From Diospyros lotus (lineage: Eukaryota > Streptophyta > Magnoliopsida > Ericales > Ebenaceae), in contig NC_068352.1 of assembly GCF_014633365.1 (NCBI RefSeq), positions 5,572,393 to 5,636,392 of the forward strand: a stretch of DNA of 64,000 bases. Reading direction: 5' to 3'. How positions within the stretch are numbered: position 1 is the stretch's first letter; every line of letters starts with the position of its first letter. Both the position numbers and the translations under genes were made by a program. Below, in pieces: positions 44,110-55,820 of this stretch. The notes beneath the pieces were generated by a model that was not told the DNA's origin, did no database searches, and was given only the letters and a program-made list of their open reading frames with translations.

Positions 44110-44290
44110 CATGTAATTGCCCCACAGGAAGGCCAATTATTCTCATAGTCAAAGTACTTATAACTCAAGAAAATTAGTGGTCGACTTTGTGAAGAATTGT
44201 TAATAGTTTTTGTAAATGTACTAACAAAATGATCAACGTACATTTACAAAGTTAGTTTATCACTCGTAATAAATACAAGACTTCTAATTT

Positions 44291-44951
44291 GGTCGTAGTT
44301 AGGTCCAAATTCTAGATAACTTACATTTCACACAAGATAATACTCATATTTTTTTGTGCAGACACAATATGGTATATAACCAAATGTTATAAGCAGTGAA
44401 GAAGACTCAAGAAAAGAAGTTAGACTATTAGTAGGATGAATAATTGCAATGGACTTCGGGAATATGACTTTTGACTCTCATATGAACTGATGTAGAACTT
44501 GAAAAAAAAAAAAAAAACACGAGTAATCTCAATTATTTAAACAAATTCTTAAATTCAATATCAATAATTAAAGTTTGCTCAACAATACATCTCTAAAGAG
44601 TTTAAATAGATTAAAAATCTTAGCTAGTTAGGAAATATATCAAATATCAAATCAAATTCTAGTTAGAACGAAAATATAATATCTCTAAAACTACTTGAAA
44701 AAATAAACAAAAAAGGAAATTAAATATACTAAAACAAATATGTTATCTTTCTACTTCCTATATTTTGCATTAGAATAATATTTCTCAAAAAATTTCTTTG
44801 CTTGTCACTCATCACTCGCAAAAAGTATTATCTTTTTTAACTTAGAGGAGCATCGGGGCAATGCCTGTATTTATCCTCAAAAGGACTCTCACGAGAAAGA
44901 AAGAGACATTTTCTATAAACCACAATTTATTCTTGACTTATATTGACATGG
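44291..44951. other. Intergenic, nothing recognised
   Basis: AT-rich, with a run of 17 A near 44501-44517. No credible coding frame. Confidence 0.4.
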
Positions 44952-44954
44952 AAT

Positions 44955-45073
44955 CACTATAAAAAATTTGTAATTTAGTGACAGCAGAATTCGTCACTAA
45001 AATAAGAAAATCCGTCACTAAAAAATTTAGTGATGGATTTAGTAACGGAAAAACTTGAGTTTTTATTGTAGTT
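44955..45073. mobile_element. Tiny CACTA-type MITE (119 bp)
   Basis: Starts CACTATAAAAAATTTG and ends TTTTTATTGTAGTT; the last base departs from the usual G. A 3-bp TSD AAT flanks it (44952-44954, 45074-45076). Inside are inverted GTCACTAAA / TTTAGTGAC words, the subterminal-repeat style of CACTA elements. Unrelated in sequence to the large CACTA at 28114. Confidence 0.75.
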
Positions 45074-45076
45074 AAT

Positions 45077-45530
45077 TATCTTTTCTAACAATATTCTTAC
45101 TCACATACGAATAAAAAAAATAAGAAGGAAATTAATCAACTTACGTGAACAAGTTATATAATGTATATATACATATCCATTGCTTTTTAATAAGAAATTC
45201 TTATTCCAACGTAAATTGGACACTCCATATATACACATATCCATATGTATGTGTGTGTGTGTGTATATCAAAATTAATAAGGCTACAAATGTTGATGAGT
45301 TGTTCATGTCATGGAAAGCATAAAGTTGTAAATTTGAATCTTCTCACACTCTTTGGTGTAAACATTTATAAGTATTTATTATGTACTGAAAAAAAGTGTA
45401 AAATAACACTTTCTTTTCATCTTGAGTTAGGGATAAAAATAATTATTTTCTATCTAATTTATTATACAAATTAAAATTGGGTAAGTTATGTGTAATGAAT
45501 CAAGCTTGTCGGATGAGCAGCACTAGTTAC
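45077..45530. other. Intergenic with a GT microsatellite
   Basis: A (TG)n run at about 45246-45263 and AT-rich flanks. Short overlapping frames here look accidental. Confidence 0.4.
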
Positions 45531-45539
45531 TATGGTGGG

Positions 45540-47832
45540 GTTTGCAAATATAATTTAGAGCCCTTGCATTTGGTATTTTATGGTCAAAACAAAGTACAAG
45601 TGGAAGCCATTATCATAGCTCTTCAAGGGAAGAAGAAGGGATCATGGTTCATGAGTCAAGAATCCTCTAAACAATCTATAATCACATATTTTGTATTATT
45701 GTAATGAGTGTATAAAGAAAATATTTTCACACAATACAATATAAAGCATTAATTAATGAGAACACAAGTATATATTTCCTTTTAATTCTTTGGTTGATTT
45801 AAAATTTTGATTAATTAAGATATTGACAAGCTAAGCTAACAATGGTGTACACGTATTGTGTGTGTGTTCAACCACTAGTAATTACGTATTAAATTAATAA
45901 TAGCAATTTGAAACTTTGTCTCACTAGTAGGGTCCATTATATAAAATTTAGACTTTAATGTAATTCTATCTTGTCTATATTGGTAGTAAAGTTATTATAT
46001 TATATGTTATGACTAGGGGGGGTTTCACTAAGATTTCTTTGATTTTTCTATCACTCTTTTGTTAGGAATTTTCTTTATTTTCATCTGCTCACCTCATACA
46101 TGTTGCTTAGAAAAATAACCCAAAAGGTTTGGGTGAATTGGTTTTATGAAAGTTTAAGAATTTTTCCTAAATATCTCTTATTTTAATGAATTTGAATTTG
46201 AATGTGATTTATATTTTTTTATAGAGATTCAATTTTAAAAGTCTCTATCTCTCTTAAAGCAAAAGTGACGATACTCTAAAATTAGCTCATGGGTTACTCA
46301 ACTAGGGCCGGCCCTGGGCATAGGCTGCCTAGGCAGCAGCCTAGGGCCATGCCCATTTTTCAGCCAGGAGTAGGGCCATGCCCATTTTAATTTTTAAATT
46401 TTAAATTAATTAACAAAATAAAATTAATTAAAAATAATAAATTTAAAAATAAAAGAGACGTTAGGAGCCATGACTATTTTAAACTATTATAAATTTTTAA
46501 TTAATTTCAATCTCTCATCTTTTTTTTATCAATAATTAATTCCATGAGTATCAATATAATTTTTAATTAATTTTAATTTTTCACCTTTCTTTATTAATAA
46601 TCAATTCTATTCCTATGCGTCTAGTAGTAGCACCCATCCCCTCATAACTATTCTATGCATTTTTAATTAATCTCAATCTCCACCTTATATGATTATATCA
46701 TAATTATTTTCATGCATCTGGCAGTAGTCACGACCTCATCGTCTTCCTTAGTTCCACTCCTTCTCAATTTTTTATCCATCCACTATCACTACATCTGCCA
46801 TCAATTTGCACAGGTGTAAGTCCTCAATCCAATTGATTTCATAATTATGCATTCTCTTTTATGATTCCATTTTCATCTTCATCATCCCGTTGTGTGATTT
46901 ATCAGTTATGTCTTTTGATTTTTTTTATTAACCCTTAAATTACTAATTAATTTTGTGTTTATATTTCAATATTTGTGATCTCTCTCTTATTAGTGAATTT
47001 ATACTAATGGATTGACGATTATGTCTATTGAAAAACATATGTTAGAACAAATTAATTATAATAATTTAATTATTAATTTTTCATCTAAAACTATTAAAAA
47101 AATAAATTTAAAGTGAAATATTGTAAATTTTATATAATAATTTTTTTATTTATATTAATTATATTTTTAAATATAATCGTAAAGGGCTCCATAAAAAATT
47201 TAGCTTAGGGTCCCTATAATCTCAGGGCCAACCCTGTACTCAACCTATGGCATGGGCCTAGTCCAACCTTGGCCCGCAGCCTGGCTTGGCCTTGCTACTT
47301 CATAAGTGGTTTTCTATGGCCCAAGCATAGAGTTTTCGCATGTTTGTGAGCAAAATTGTCTTGTTTAGGATTCAACTCTGATAATCCATTGATTAATCCA
47401 TTGATCAATCTAATCCTGATAAACTTGGGATAAGCCTTTGCCCTTACATCTTAGGGGTGGGGCCTACAAGGAAAATCTTGATTCACCTAGTTGGTCTAGG
47501 ATAAGGACTACTCCTAGAAGCTATCCAATAGGGAGACCTTATCCCAAGTTGAGCATTATCTCTACATGGCTATAAATGAATGATATCCTATGGGGGTAAG
47601 CACTCAATTCATTGTTAATCTTAGTTCTAAATAATCTCTAGTTCATGAGTCACCTCTCTACAATTTCATATTTGATTTAAGTATCAGAGTGTGGCTTTCT
47701 CGACTAATCTGAGGGCAATCTCACCTCTTCTTTTAGCAATCTTCCAATTTCTTCGAAGCTAGATTGAGGTTTTTATCCTATGGTAGGTTCTCTTATTAGA
47801 TATACTAGTGGTTAATTTTTGCATCATCAAAA
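45540..47832. repeat. Repeat copy G, partner of 37996-39535, split by a hAT element
   Basis: Collinear with copy F: the TTTAGAGCCCTT head, the (TGTTG)...CAAAAGGTTTGGGTGAATTGG junction at about 46101-46140, the TTGCATCATCAA tail. The only large difference is the hAT element at 46303-47236. A 75-residue frame at 45477-45704 has a broken counterpart in copy F near 37990-38160, so it may be a relic of a real protein, but I do not recognise it. Confidence 0.65.
46303..47236. mobile_element. hAT-type non-autonomous element (934 bp)
   Basis: Starts TAGGGCCGGCCCTGGGC and ends CAGGGCCAACCCTG (inverse CAGGGTTGGCCCTG). A perfect 8-bp TSD, TACTCAAC, flanks it (46295-46302, 47237-47244). The empty counterpart exists in repeat copy F near 38960. 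No transposase frame. Confidence 0.92.
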
Positions 47833-49180
47833 AGCTTAAAGGTGCAACTATAAAGATATAGACCCCAAGTTTTATAAAGTTAGAACCTTGAAAAATAACT
47901 CTTTTCTAATCAAGAAAACACTTATTGAAACAAGTTACATGCTCTCACATATTATAGTAAGCTCTCCTCACACAAAAGTGAGTTAAATACACCGACTTAA
48001 AACCCTTAATACACCAAGATGAAGAATGAATGAACAATGGTACAATAAGAGTCAATGCTTGAATCACCTGAAATCCTTTAGTTTTGAATGTTCCAACAAA
48101 GAGCAATAAGTGAATCTTAAATGAACCAATTGCTTCTTTTGCACTTTAACCAATCTTCTAGCTGTTCGAGTCCATCCCACTTGAGATATTTCAAATTCAA
48201 AGTTTTTTTGAACAATTGTCCTTGTCAAGTCTGTAAACACTGTCTAGGTTTGCATATCATAGGAGATAAGATAATGTATGAGTCAATGGGCAAACAATAT
48301 TTCAGCTAAAGAACAATAAATATTAAGCAATAAAGTGGGAAGCTGTGCAGGTCAGAGATATTTCAACAATTCAAAGAGATATATCATAAAGAATGTTCTC
48401 AATATAGCTTTAGCCTAAGTAATGTGCATTAGAGAAACAGATGAATGAAAAATATATGTTAGTGGGAACAGAGAGTGCAAATCATTTAAAGATCCAAAGA
48501 AAAATGGGATAAAATTTTATGAAAGGTTTGAGAAAATGAGTAGTCTTTGACTTATTTTTGGGATCAAATGTGACTTGAAAAAATGACTCCATTAGAGTTC
48601 AAATTTTAAAATCTGGTAGACTTTGGTCAACCAGAGTGGAGCTTTGGTCGACTAAATTACCTTCTTGAAAGTGAAAAAAGTATGCTAGAGGAGTTTGGTT
48701 GACCAAACTTTAAACATTGATCTACTAAACTTGCTACATGAAGTAAATTGAAACATTTTGGAAGAATTTGACTGAGCTTTAGAGTTTGGTCAACCAAGTC
48801 CTGGTTGAAATTTTTTTGCTTATTTTGTGAAACTATAGTTGATTGGATCGAAATTGTAGTCGATTAATCTAACCAACATTTTAAAAATGAGATTTTTGGA
48901 CATTATTTGTCAATCAAAAGAGAAGATTGTTCGACCATATTTTAGTTAATTAAGCCTTTAAAAGAACTTTTTGGATATTTTTAGTGAAAGAAAATGATAG
49001 CTTTAAACTCTTTGATTTATCAATGACACCAATTTAAACCCTATTTTTGAGAGTCACATTGTTTAAACATGAAGTTGTTTTTGTTATGAACAAAACACTT
49101 TGATAGTACTCTTCAGGTTACCAACACATTTTTCTTTTTATATGTTAAAACTATGGTAATTGTGGTTTTCGCATCACATT
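47833..49180 (-). mobile_element. LTR-like block K with GGTCGACC words, ends uncertain
   Basis: Its layout resembles the U3 and leader of unit A or E in minus orientation: leader-like sequence, then an array of (T)TGGTCGACCAA words (48620-48940). The U5-like end is missing, apparently cut where repeat copy G begins. No TSD was found. No coding frame of note. Confidence 0.5.
48620..48940 (-). repeat. TTGGTCGACCAA-type word array in block K
   Basis: About ten words such as TTTGGTCAACCAGAG, TTTGGTCGACTAAA, TTGGTTGACCAAAC, GTTTGGTCAACCAAG and TAGTTGATTGG. The symmetric consensus is TTGGTCGACCAA. Many carry TCAA or TTGA in place of TCGA, as expected from CpG deamination. Confidence 0.82.
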
Positions 49181-49988
49181 TTCAATAAACACCGATTCAA
49201 ATCTTAATGATGATATATTTAAAAAAAATCAAAATTATAAAAATGCAACTACTATATCTATCTATCTATCTATATATATATATATATATATAAAGTTTTG
49301 ATCTCTTAATCAATATTGATGTGATAACTCAAATATAATAATTAAGTAGAACTTGTCTATTTAATTCTTCAATACAATAACCTGATAGAATTAGCCCCGC
49401 ATCATTATTATATTTGAGTTGCTACATTAGCCTTGTTTATAAAATCAAAATTCTACATATATATATATATATATAAGTAAAATAAGAACTGGAAAAATAT
49501 CATTTTTGTAATTAATATTATTATTATTTAATAAAATAATTATTTTTACAATTTAAACACGTGACCTTCCAATCACAAGAAAATAATCTTACCGTTACAA
49601 ATTGTCTTGGTATTTTAAATTGTTTCATATTTTTAAAAATGAAATGTCTCTAAAAAAATTAAAATATTAGGTAGGTTAATATGTTAGGAATAACTATGCT
49701 AACACTATAAAATGCTCTTAAGCGTTTTGTTTTAGAATGAACTAGGACTAGAGCCATGTATTGTGTAGTTATTTTTTATATTTTAAAATATCAATGTTTA
49801 TAAAATAATTTTTATAATTATATCCAAATTTTAAAATGTTAAATATCATATTCTTTTGATTTCACAAATACTCATATCTTTTATTAAACAAATATTCAAC
49901 TTGTAATACAAAATACCCGTCATTTTTTGTTTAGAAAATAATTTTTAAAAAATATAAACTTACTCTTTAAAAGATAAAATACTAATGT
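49181..49988. other. AT-rich intergenic DNA with TATC/TA microsatellites
   Basis: (TATC)n-(TA)n at 49256-49292 and (TA)n at 49457-49476. No gene seen. Confidence 0.45.
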
Positions 49989-51310
49989 TGCATTTTCTTT
50001 GTTATTTTGAGATCATTTTTAGTTTTTAATTTTCTAAAATAATGAAAATACATTTACTTTATTACTTTTAAAAATGTATTCTAGAAAATAAGAAAAAAAA
50101 TTTGTAAAAGAAATCTAAAATAACAAAAAGTTGTTTTGCCTGTTTTCAACCAAAATGATCTCTAACTCCAAAACATGAAAAACACAATCCATTTTTCATG
50201 TTTTGGCTCTCCTCATTCATTCTCCCCTTATCCCTTCTCTCTTCTTCCCTCTCTTCAAGGCCATTATTGTTGCCACTACCATCACTGCCATGACCATTGT
50301 CGACCGCCATCTCCTAGATTTGCAGCCTTCGACCAACAACTAGCAAACAATCTCCCAGATCCACTACCTCCTATTCCTTTTCCCTTCAAGGCCCATCACC
50401 GTTGCCTCCATCACTACCGCAACCATCATCAACCACTATCACCGCCACCTTCATCATTGCAGCAACCATCCTTCTCTTCCTTCTCCCTTTAATCCATTAT
50501 ATATATGTATGTATCCGTGATTTATATCTGGCCAGAGGTCTAAACTTAGATCTATGGAGATTCGGCCTTTGGATGTTGTTCATTTTTTGGTATCTTGGTC
50601 GATAGAGGTAAGGGTGTCGAGTGGTTACCTCTGATCGCCAGAAACCACTACCTACGATGGCCAATGGCGACTGCCAGTGTGTTTTTCAATTTTCACTGAA
50701 AATTTAAAATTAGATTTATGAAAATTTAGCCGTTAAATTTGGCTCATTTTTGTGTATGTTAACCCTATTGGCTTGGCGTTTCTAATGATAGGCTCGATTG
50801 TGTGAATTTTTGGTTGGCGATGGTTGCTGAAGATGGAGAAGATGCATGGCGTCAAAGAAATAATAAAAGAATAAAAGAGAAAAAAAAAGGGAAAAAAAAG
50901 AAAATAAGGAAAAAAAAAAGACAAATTTATTCTTAAATTTTGAAAATAAAATTATATATTTATTTAAAAATTTAAAAATATAGTATATCTATATTATAAT
51001 TAAAAATATAGGATAAAATATAATATATTATTAAGTATATTATACATATTATGTATAATAATATTTAATATAAATTATTAGTCAAACGTCAGCAATTTAA
51101 TAATCAAATTTATTGAATAAAATATTATAAAATATATTTTTCTCAAAATTCTAAAGTTAACGCGTTTTCTAATTTTCTGTTTTAAGAAACAGTTTTTGAA
51201 AATGACAAAAAAAATACGTTTTCAATTTTCTGAAAATAGACTATCAAAACAAAAAATTAAAAATGAATTTAAAACTCAAAATTAAAAATTAAAAATGTAA
51301 AGAAAATGCA
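49989..51310. mobile_element. Non-autonomous Mutator-like element (copy J), relative of 10744-11754
   Basis: Ends TTGCATTTTCTTTGTTAT and (reversed) TTGCATTTTCTTTACAT form an inverted repeat that extends as AT-rich arms with AAAATACATTTACTTTATTA-like words. The CT-rich interior (50210-50500) and the stretch 50600-50860 match copy I, including CTGAAAATTTAAAATTAGAT-like and GTATGTTAACCC words. The flanks (CTAATGTT / CCTAATATT) are a possible imperfect TSD. The His/Pro/Ser-rich short frames are low-complexity and I do not call them genes. Confidence 0.65.
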
Positions 51311-51464
51311 ACCTAATATTTTGTTGTCTAGATACAATAATATATTTTTTTGTGCAAGAGTGTCTCAATCAAGATCAATGAATGACCTGCATAGAGCGAG
51401 TGACTTGTAAGGAAGAAATTAATTAGGGGTCCAAGTAAGTCTCCTACATGGACCCTCTGATGCT
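51311..51464. other. Short intergenic spacer
   Basis: 154 bp between two transposons; nothing recognised. Confidence 0.4.
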
Positions 51465-51469
51465 TAAGT

Positions 51470-52891
51470 TGTTGAGTCAAATTGCTCCAATCAACCTATT
51501 GTGTATTTTGATATTTAACAAAATATAATTTTAATAAAACTATTTTTGGTATATTTAAATCCTCTAATGAAATTTTGATAGGTCTTATGGTGGAAAACTT
51601 ATTTTAAGTATTATAGTATTTTGTGTATCAAAATGAACTAAAAAATGCTATTTATTCTAAATGGAAGATTAGCGCATTATAAGGGGACATATAAGAAAAT
51701 ATTTTCATTTTGAAAAACTATCTCTCAGTATTTTGATAATTAATATTTATTGTTGTTAAAATGATTTTTAATGAATTTTTCAATAAATAGAAGGTATGTA
51801 TTTTGGAGGTGGTAAAATCGTTAAATCTCAAATTTGTACTAAAATAAAATTATATTTTCTTATTATTATGAATTTTGATTTTTTAGATATTTTTATTGAA
51901 TCCAAGTAAGGGGCACTTTCTTCTTTATATTGATGTATTAAAGTACATGTCATCAAGCAAATTTAATTTTTCTAAAAATCTAGACTGGGAGTTGACTTTC
52001 AGTGAGGGACAGTCGACTATGGGTTATGCAGAGTCGACCTAGGAACATTATTGTATTTCGAAGAGTTGACTCTAGCAATGGAGAAGTTGACTCTTGTATA
52101 ACTAAAGTCGACTCCCACTTAAAATGGAAGTCGACTCTTGTTTTAGACTAGTCGACTTCTAGACTCAAACAATCGGATTTTTCTAGTTGTTACAGATCCG
52201 TTAAAAGCTCAACTGTATATATTAAGAAGAGTTTTTTGGAGAAGGTTAATGCTTCAAGTCCTACATCTTTAAAGCACACCCAATCTCTCAAGCAACCATT
52301 TCAAGCAATCCAAGACTCAAGCTTAAAGTCAAATCTTTGGAGCCCAAGGCAAAGGAGATATTCTCTCCAAGTGTGGTAAAAATTGTATCATTATATTTGT
52401 TCATTTGCCTTGTATATTTTTTATTATACTTATATCCATATTTTTTCAAGATTGTTGGATTTAGGATTGCATTGTAACTACTTTAATTGTGGATTGTGAG
52501 TGGCCTCCTAGAACTCGTTGTAATCTAGGTGGGTTGTATTAGTTTCCGATGGAAGCTAAGGGGAAAATCTCGGTGTGGTGTAAAAGTTTCTTAGGTGAAC
52601 TTGCTCAAAACCCTATGTATGGTTATAGTGGAACCTTAAGTGTCGGGTTGACTTTGAAAGAGTGGATGTAGGTGTTGGAGACACCAAACCACTATATATC
52701 TTGTGTTAATATTGTAGTTGTTTGTGTATTTATATTACTATCACTCCCAAACAACATATATATTTATAACAAATATTTTCTTTGTATAAGAAAAGCTCAA
52801 GAGGTTGAAAAGGGAAGAATTCAGTTTAATAAGTTTTTATCACTCAATTCACCCTCCTCTTGAGTGGTCATTGTGTGTCAAGGGATCAACA
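51470..52891 (+). mobile_element. Solo LTR H (1422 bp)
   Basis: Starts TGTTGAGTCAAATTGC and ends GGGATCAACA (6-bp TGTTGA/TCAACA inverted repeat), with a perfect 5-bp TSD TAAGT (51465-51469, 52892-52896). U3 aligns with unit B in reverse. It has a palindrome array, a TATA-like TGTATATATTAAG near 52212, a leader, then CAATTCACCCTCCTCTTGAG close to the end, as in units A, B, C and E. Confidence 0.93.
51990..52165 (+). repeat. AGTCGACT-type word array in LTR H
   Basis: About nine words within 175 bp, such as GGGAGTTGACTTT, ACAGTCGACTATG, AGAGTCGACCT, AAAGTCGACTCCCAC, GAAGTCGACTCTTG and CTAGTCGACTTCTAG. The last is a 15-base near-perfect palindrome. The TATA-like site follows within about 50 bp. 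Confidence 0.88.
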
Positions 52892-52896
52892 TAAGT

Positions 52897-54629
52897 CAAT
52901 CTTCAGATGAGAGTGTAAAATGCAGAGAAAGTAGAATTGTCATAGATGTAGAATTCTAAGCATACATTTGTTAGAAGAGGAAGAGTCTCTCATTTATAGG
53001 AGAGAGGAGACTAATAGGTAGAGAGAGAGTTGCAATCTTCAGTGGCTATTTCAAGCTTTCTTCTAGATTTATAGGAAAGTACATCAAATGTAAGTTTGGC
53101 TTAATCTTCTCAATCTCTTAGCCATACTAGTTCTCAGGTAACCTCATCGGCCTCTCAACCACACTAGTCCCTCAGCCAAATCTCTCACTTCAATCTCTCA
53201 CAAGTCTCTCGTGAGTCTTTCTCAAGTCTCCCACGTGTCTCTCCCTTACTCAAATTGGTGTCCTTTAGTCTTGGTCATCCCTTAACTTTTTGCACATGTA
53301 GTTTGGTTCAGTATATTTCTTTTTTCGATAATATTTTGGGTCTTTTTCCTTGAACATGGGCCCACTTTCTTGGACACAACAACTGGTAATAAGGTTTTTA
53401 CTTGAATCTCAAAAATTAATAAAATTATAAAAATAAATAGAATTTTAAAGGTCATTGGCTTTTGGATTTTTTTTTTCATATTATCGTTTAAATTTATAAT
53501 AACATATACAAAACACATGCCCCTTGTTGAAAATGTTACATGTCAATAAATTGAGCTATTAGTCACAACTTTTTATATATTATATAGATATAAATGTCAC
53601 TAATAAAATTATTTTAAATAAATAAAATGTATATTTCTAAAGACCTCTATTTTAAAATTGTCATTAGTTTTTAAGGTTAAGTTATACTCACCTCCAATCA
53701 AAAAGATTACACTCACCTCTCTTAAAGTTAATTAGGCTAAATTTAGGAAAGCTCTCCTCTATTTTAAGAAATTACAGTTCACATCTTTGAGGTTAAAATT
53801 TCAAAACCATTTACCTGTCGACAATATCATTAAATACCATTAAATTTTGTATAATACCCAAAATGTCCCCAATCTCCCTTAAGAACTCCCATCACTAGCT
53901 AAGGAACACAAGCTGGCAATTGCTAAGTTAAACATGAACATCTCTTGTTTTATCCCTTTCTCTCACTTTATCTTTGTCCCTTTTTTTTTTCTACCGCAAT
54001 TTCTCTTCCCAACTAGCCTCAACGCTCTCTCAAATCTGCGCCTAGATCTGCCTTACGAATCTAGCCCATTTAGAGAGAAGGAGACCGGCATGACTTGCAA
54101 ATCTAGGGGTTAGTCCTCCCCAAAATCCAACCCCCCCCTTCTTTCTCTCTCCCATCTTCATTATCATGCACCATTATCGATATTTTTTTAAAAAAAAAGA
54201 TAAGAAAAAAAATAAAAAATATATATAGAGATAAAATAGTCATTTAACACTCATTTTTAAAGTCAAAACATCAAGGGAATCATAAAAACATTAGTGCATA
54301 CAATTCTACTCCAATCAAAATGTGTTAGGATTTTATGGGCGTTATGAGCTATGGCACTAGGGTGAGTATGAAATAAATTATATTAATGAGCTTATACTTT
54401 AGCCTAATACTAGTATAAAAAAAATAAGAATATAACTTACAATAAATATATATATATATAAGAGTTAAGTATGAACTAGAGACCTTATACCCATTATCTT
54501 ACTCATATGTAATTTAGATTTTTTTTTCATCTTTATTCTCCCTATTTAAGAAAGTTTTGATATTCATTACGACCCCTTATTTAACGCTTGAGTTAGTTTC
54601 ATATGAAATTGAAAGCATCGTTTCAACTA
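52897..54629. other. Mostly unassigned; CT-rich and transposon-relic stretches
   Basis: 53150-53240 is a run of TCTCTCA(A)GTCTCTC words. 53660-53900 reads like the end of an inverted-repeat element common in plants (ACTCACCTCC, then AAATTTCAAAACCATTTACC), but no partner end was found. (TA)n lies at 54450-54460. No gene recognised. Confidence 0.4.
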
Positions 54630-54637
54630 AGGAACTT

Positions 54638-54950
54638 TTTTTTTTTTTTCTTTTTTAATAGAACCCCACCCCGAATATAAAAAGGTCCTTCCCCATTACA
54701 ATACAAACCATTTGAAAACAGAATTGTGCTATTAAATGGGCTATCTTATTTCCTTATCAATAAATATGTCGAATGACAATTCCATTCTATCTACCTAAAA
54801 TATCAATAATAGATTGAAAAAAAAAATGACCCAACAAATGCGAGCGAAGGAGGCAGATTCACCCTCCCCAAACAATTGATCAAACCCAAAATCCATTGCT
54901 AAGACCCTCCAATACTGCCCTTGCTTCAATACACTCAATGTCATCAAAGT
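54638..54950 (-). mobile_element. 5'-truncated LINE, 3' terminal 313 bp with poly-A
   Basis: On the minus strand it ends in an A-rich tail (AAAAAAGAAAAAAAAAAAAA on the reversed strand). The peptide pieces EARAVLEGLSNGF and GNKIAHLIAQFCF match the C-terminal RNase H region of plant LINE ORF2 proteins. Direct repeats AGGAACTT at 54630-54637 and 54951-54958 look like its TSD. Several stops. Truncation at the 5' end is usual for target-primed insertion. Confidence 0.72.
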
Positions 54951-54958
54951 AGGAACTT

Positions 54959-55350
54959 GAAAGCATCAAAGTAAAGCTTATAGTAAAAGTTGGCTTCGGG
55001 ATGAATTGATGTTGAAGAAAGTACTTGGAATTTTCAACTTACTGGTTACTAGCAAAACACCTAATCTTGCTTTGCTGAGTTCCAATTTTGTTATCAAGTT
55101 GATTTGGGTTTAACTTGAGTTCAAGAATACCAAGCCCAATAAAATCAATTTGCATTGGTTTAAGCTTTTAAGTATGTGAAAAGTTTTTATCCAAAAAAAA
55201 AAAAAGCAAAGAAAGAAAAAAGCCCATGAAGTGAATTATCATAAAAATATACATTTAAAAAGTCAGTCTATGAGCCCAACAAACTAAGTGTGTAAAAATT
55301 TGACCAGGTTCTGTCCTAACCCCTTGCAAGAATGACAGAAATAAAAAAGA
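54959..55350. other. Intergenic, nothing recognised
   Basis: No coding frame or repeat of note; a run of 13 A lies at about 55193-55205. Confidence 0.4.
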
Positions 55351-55353
55351 GAG

Positions 55354-55507
55354 GATTAAATATGTTGACTATTACCTTGTTATCTAATTGGTTTTCTTTT
55401 CATTATTCCTATTGCTATGTAATTTTTTGTGATTAAATATGTTGAGTATTACCTTGTTATCTAATTGGTTTTCTTTTCATTATTCCTATTGCCATATAAT
55501 TTTTTGT
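55354..55507. repeat. Two-copy 77-bp tandem duplication
   Basis: GATTAAATATGTTGA(C/G)TATTACC begins at 55354 and again at 55431. The copies differ at about three positions, so the duplication is young. Confidence 0.93.
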
Positions 55508-55810
55508 GGCATTTTATATTGAAGAATATCCAAGTTTTTCCTTTTTATCACAATTTTCATTAAAAATCACTATGGTTTCTATCTCTTTTTCATTTATTTT
55601 TCAATAACAACCATGGCTACATCTCAACTGTTCATAGTTTTATGACTATAAGGTTCATCTTTTATTCTAGGTTCTTTGTTACTACAAGGATGAGCCTCCT
55701 TGTTATTCCAATGGTGCAATCAAAAGTCTTGTAATCTTTTACTGATCTTTGGACCCTAACCCAACTCGAGTGGACCCAACTTTAATTGAATTAGGTTGCT
55801 TCAACTCTAT
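55508..55810. other. Intergenic spacer
   Basis: Nothing recognised. Confidence 0.4.
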
Positions 55811-55820
55811 GTTTAAAATA

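Larger units (their letters stand above)
42408..44290. repeat. Diverged tandem units of about 150-190 bp, split by two insertions
   Basis: Related stretches start near 42408, 43325, 43507 and 44112. Shared words are TGTAATTGCC(A/C)C, CACATTTTAT, AAAGTxxTTATAATTCAA, GAAGAATTGTTAATAGTTT-like and TTTGAAGTxTATGAT. A solo LTR (42579-43319) and a hAT element (43688-44109) interrupt it; removing them makes the units contiguous. Origin unknown. Confidence 0.55.

Noticed and set aside
50175..50605. His/Pro-rich frames near 50.2-50.6 kb
   Set aside because: CT-rich low-complexity interior of a transposon; two overlapping frames are equally open.
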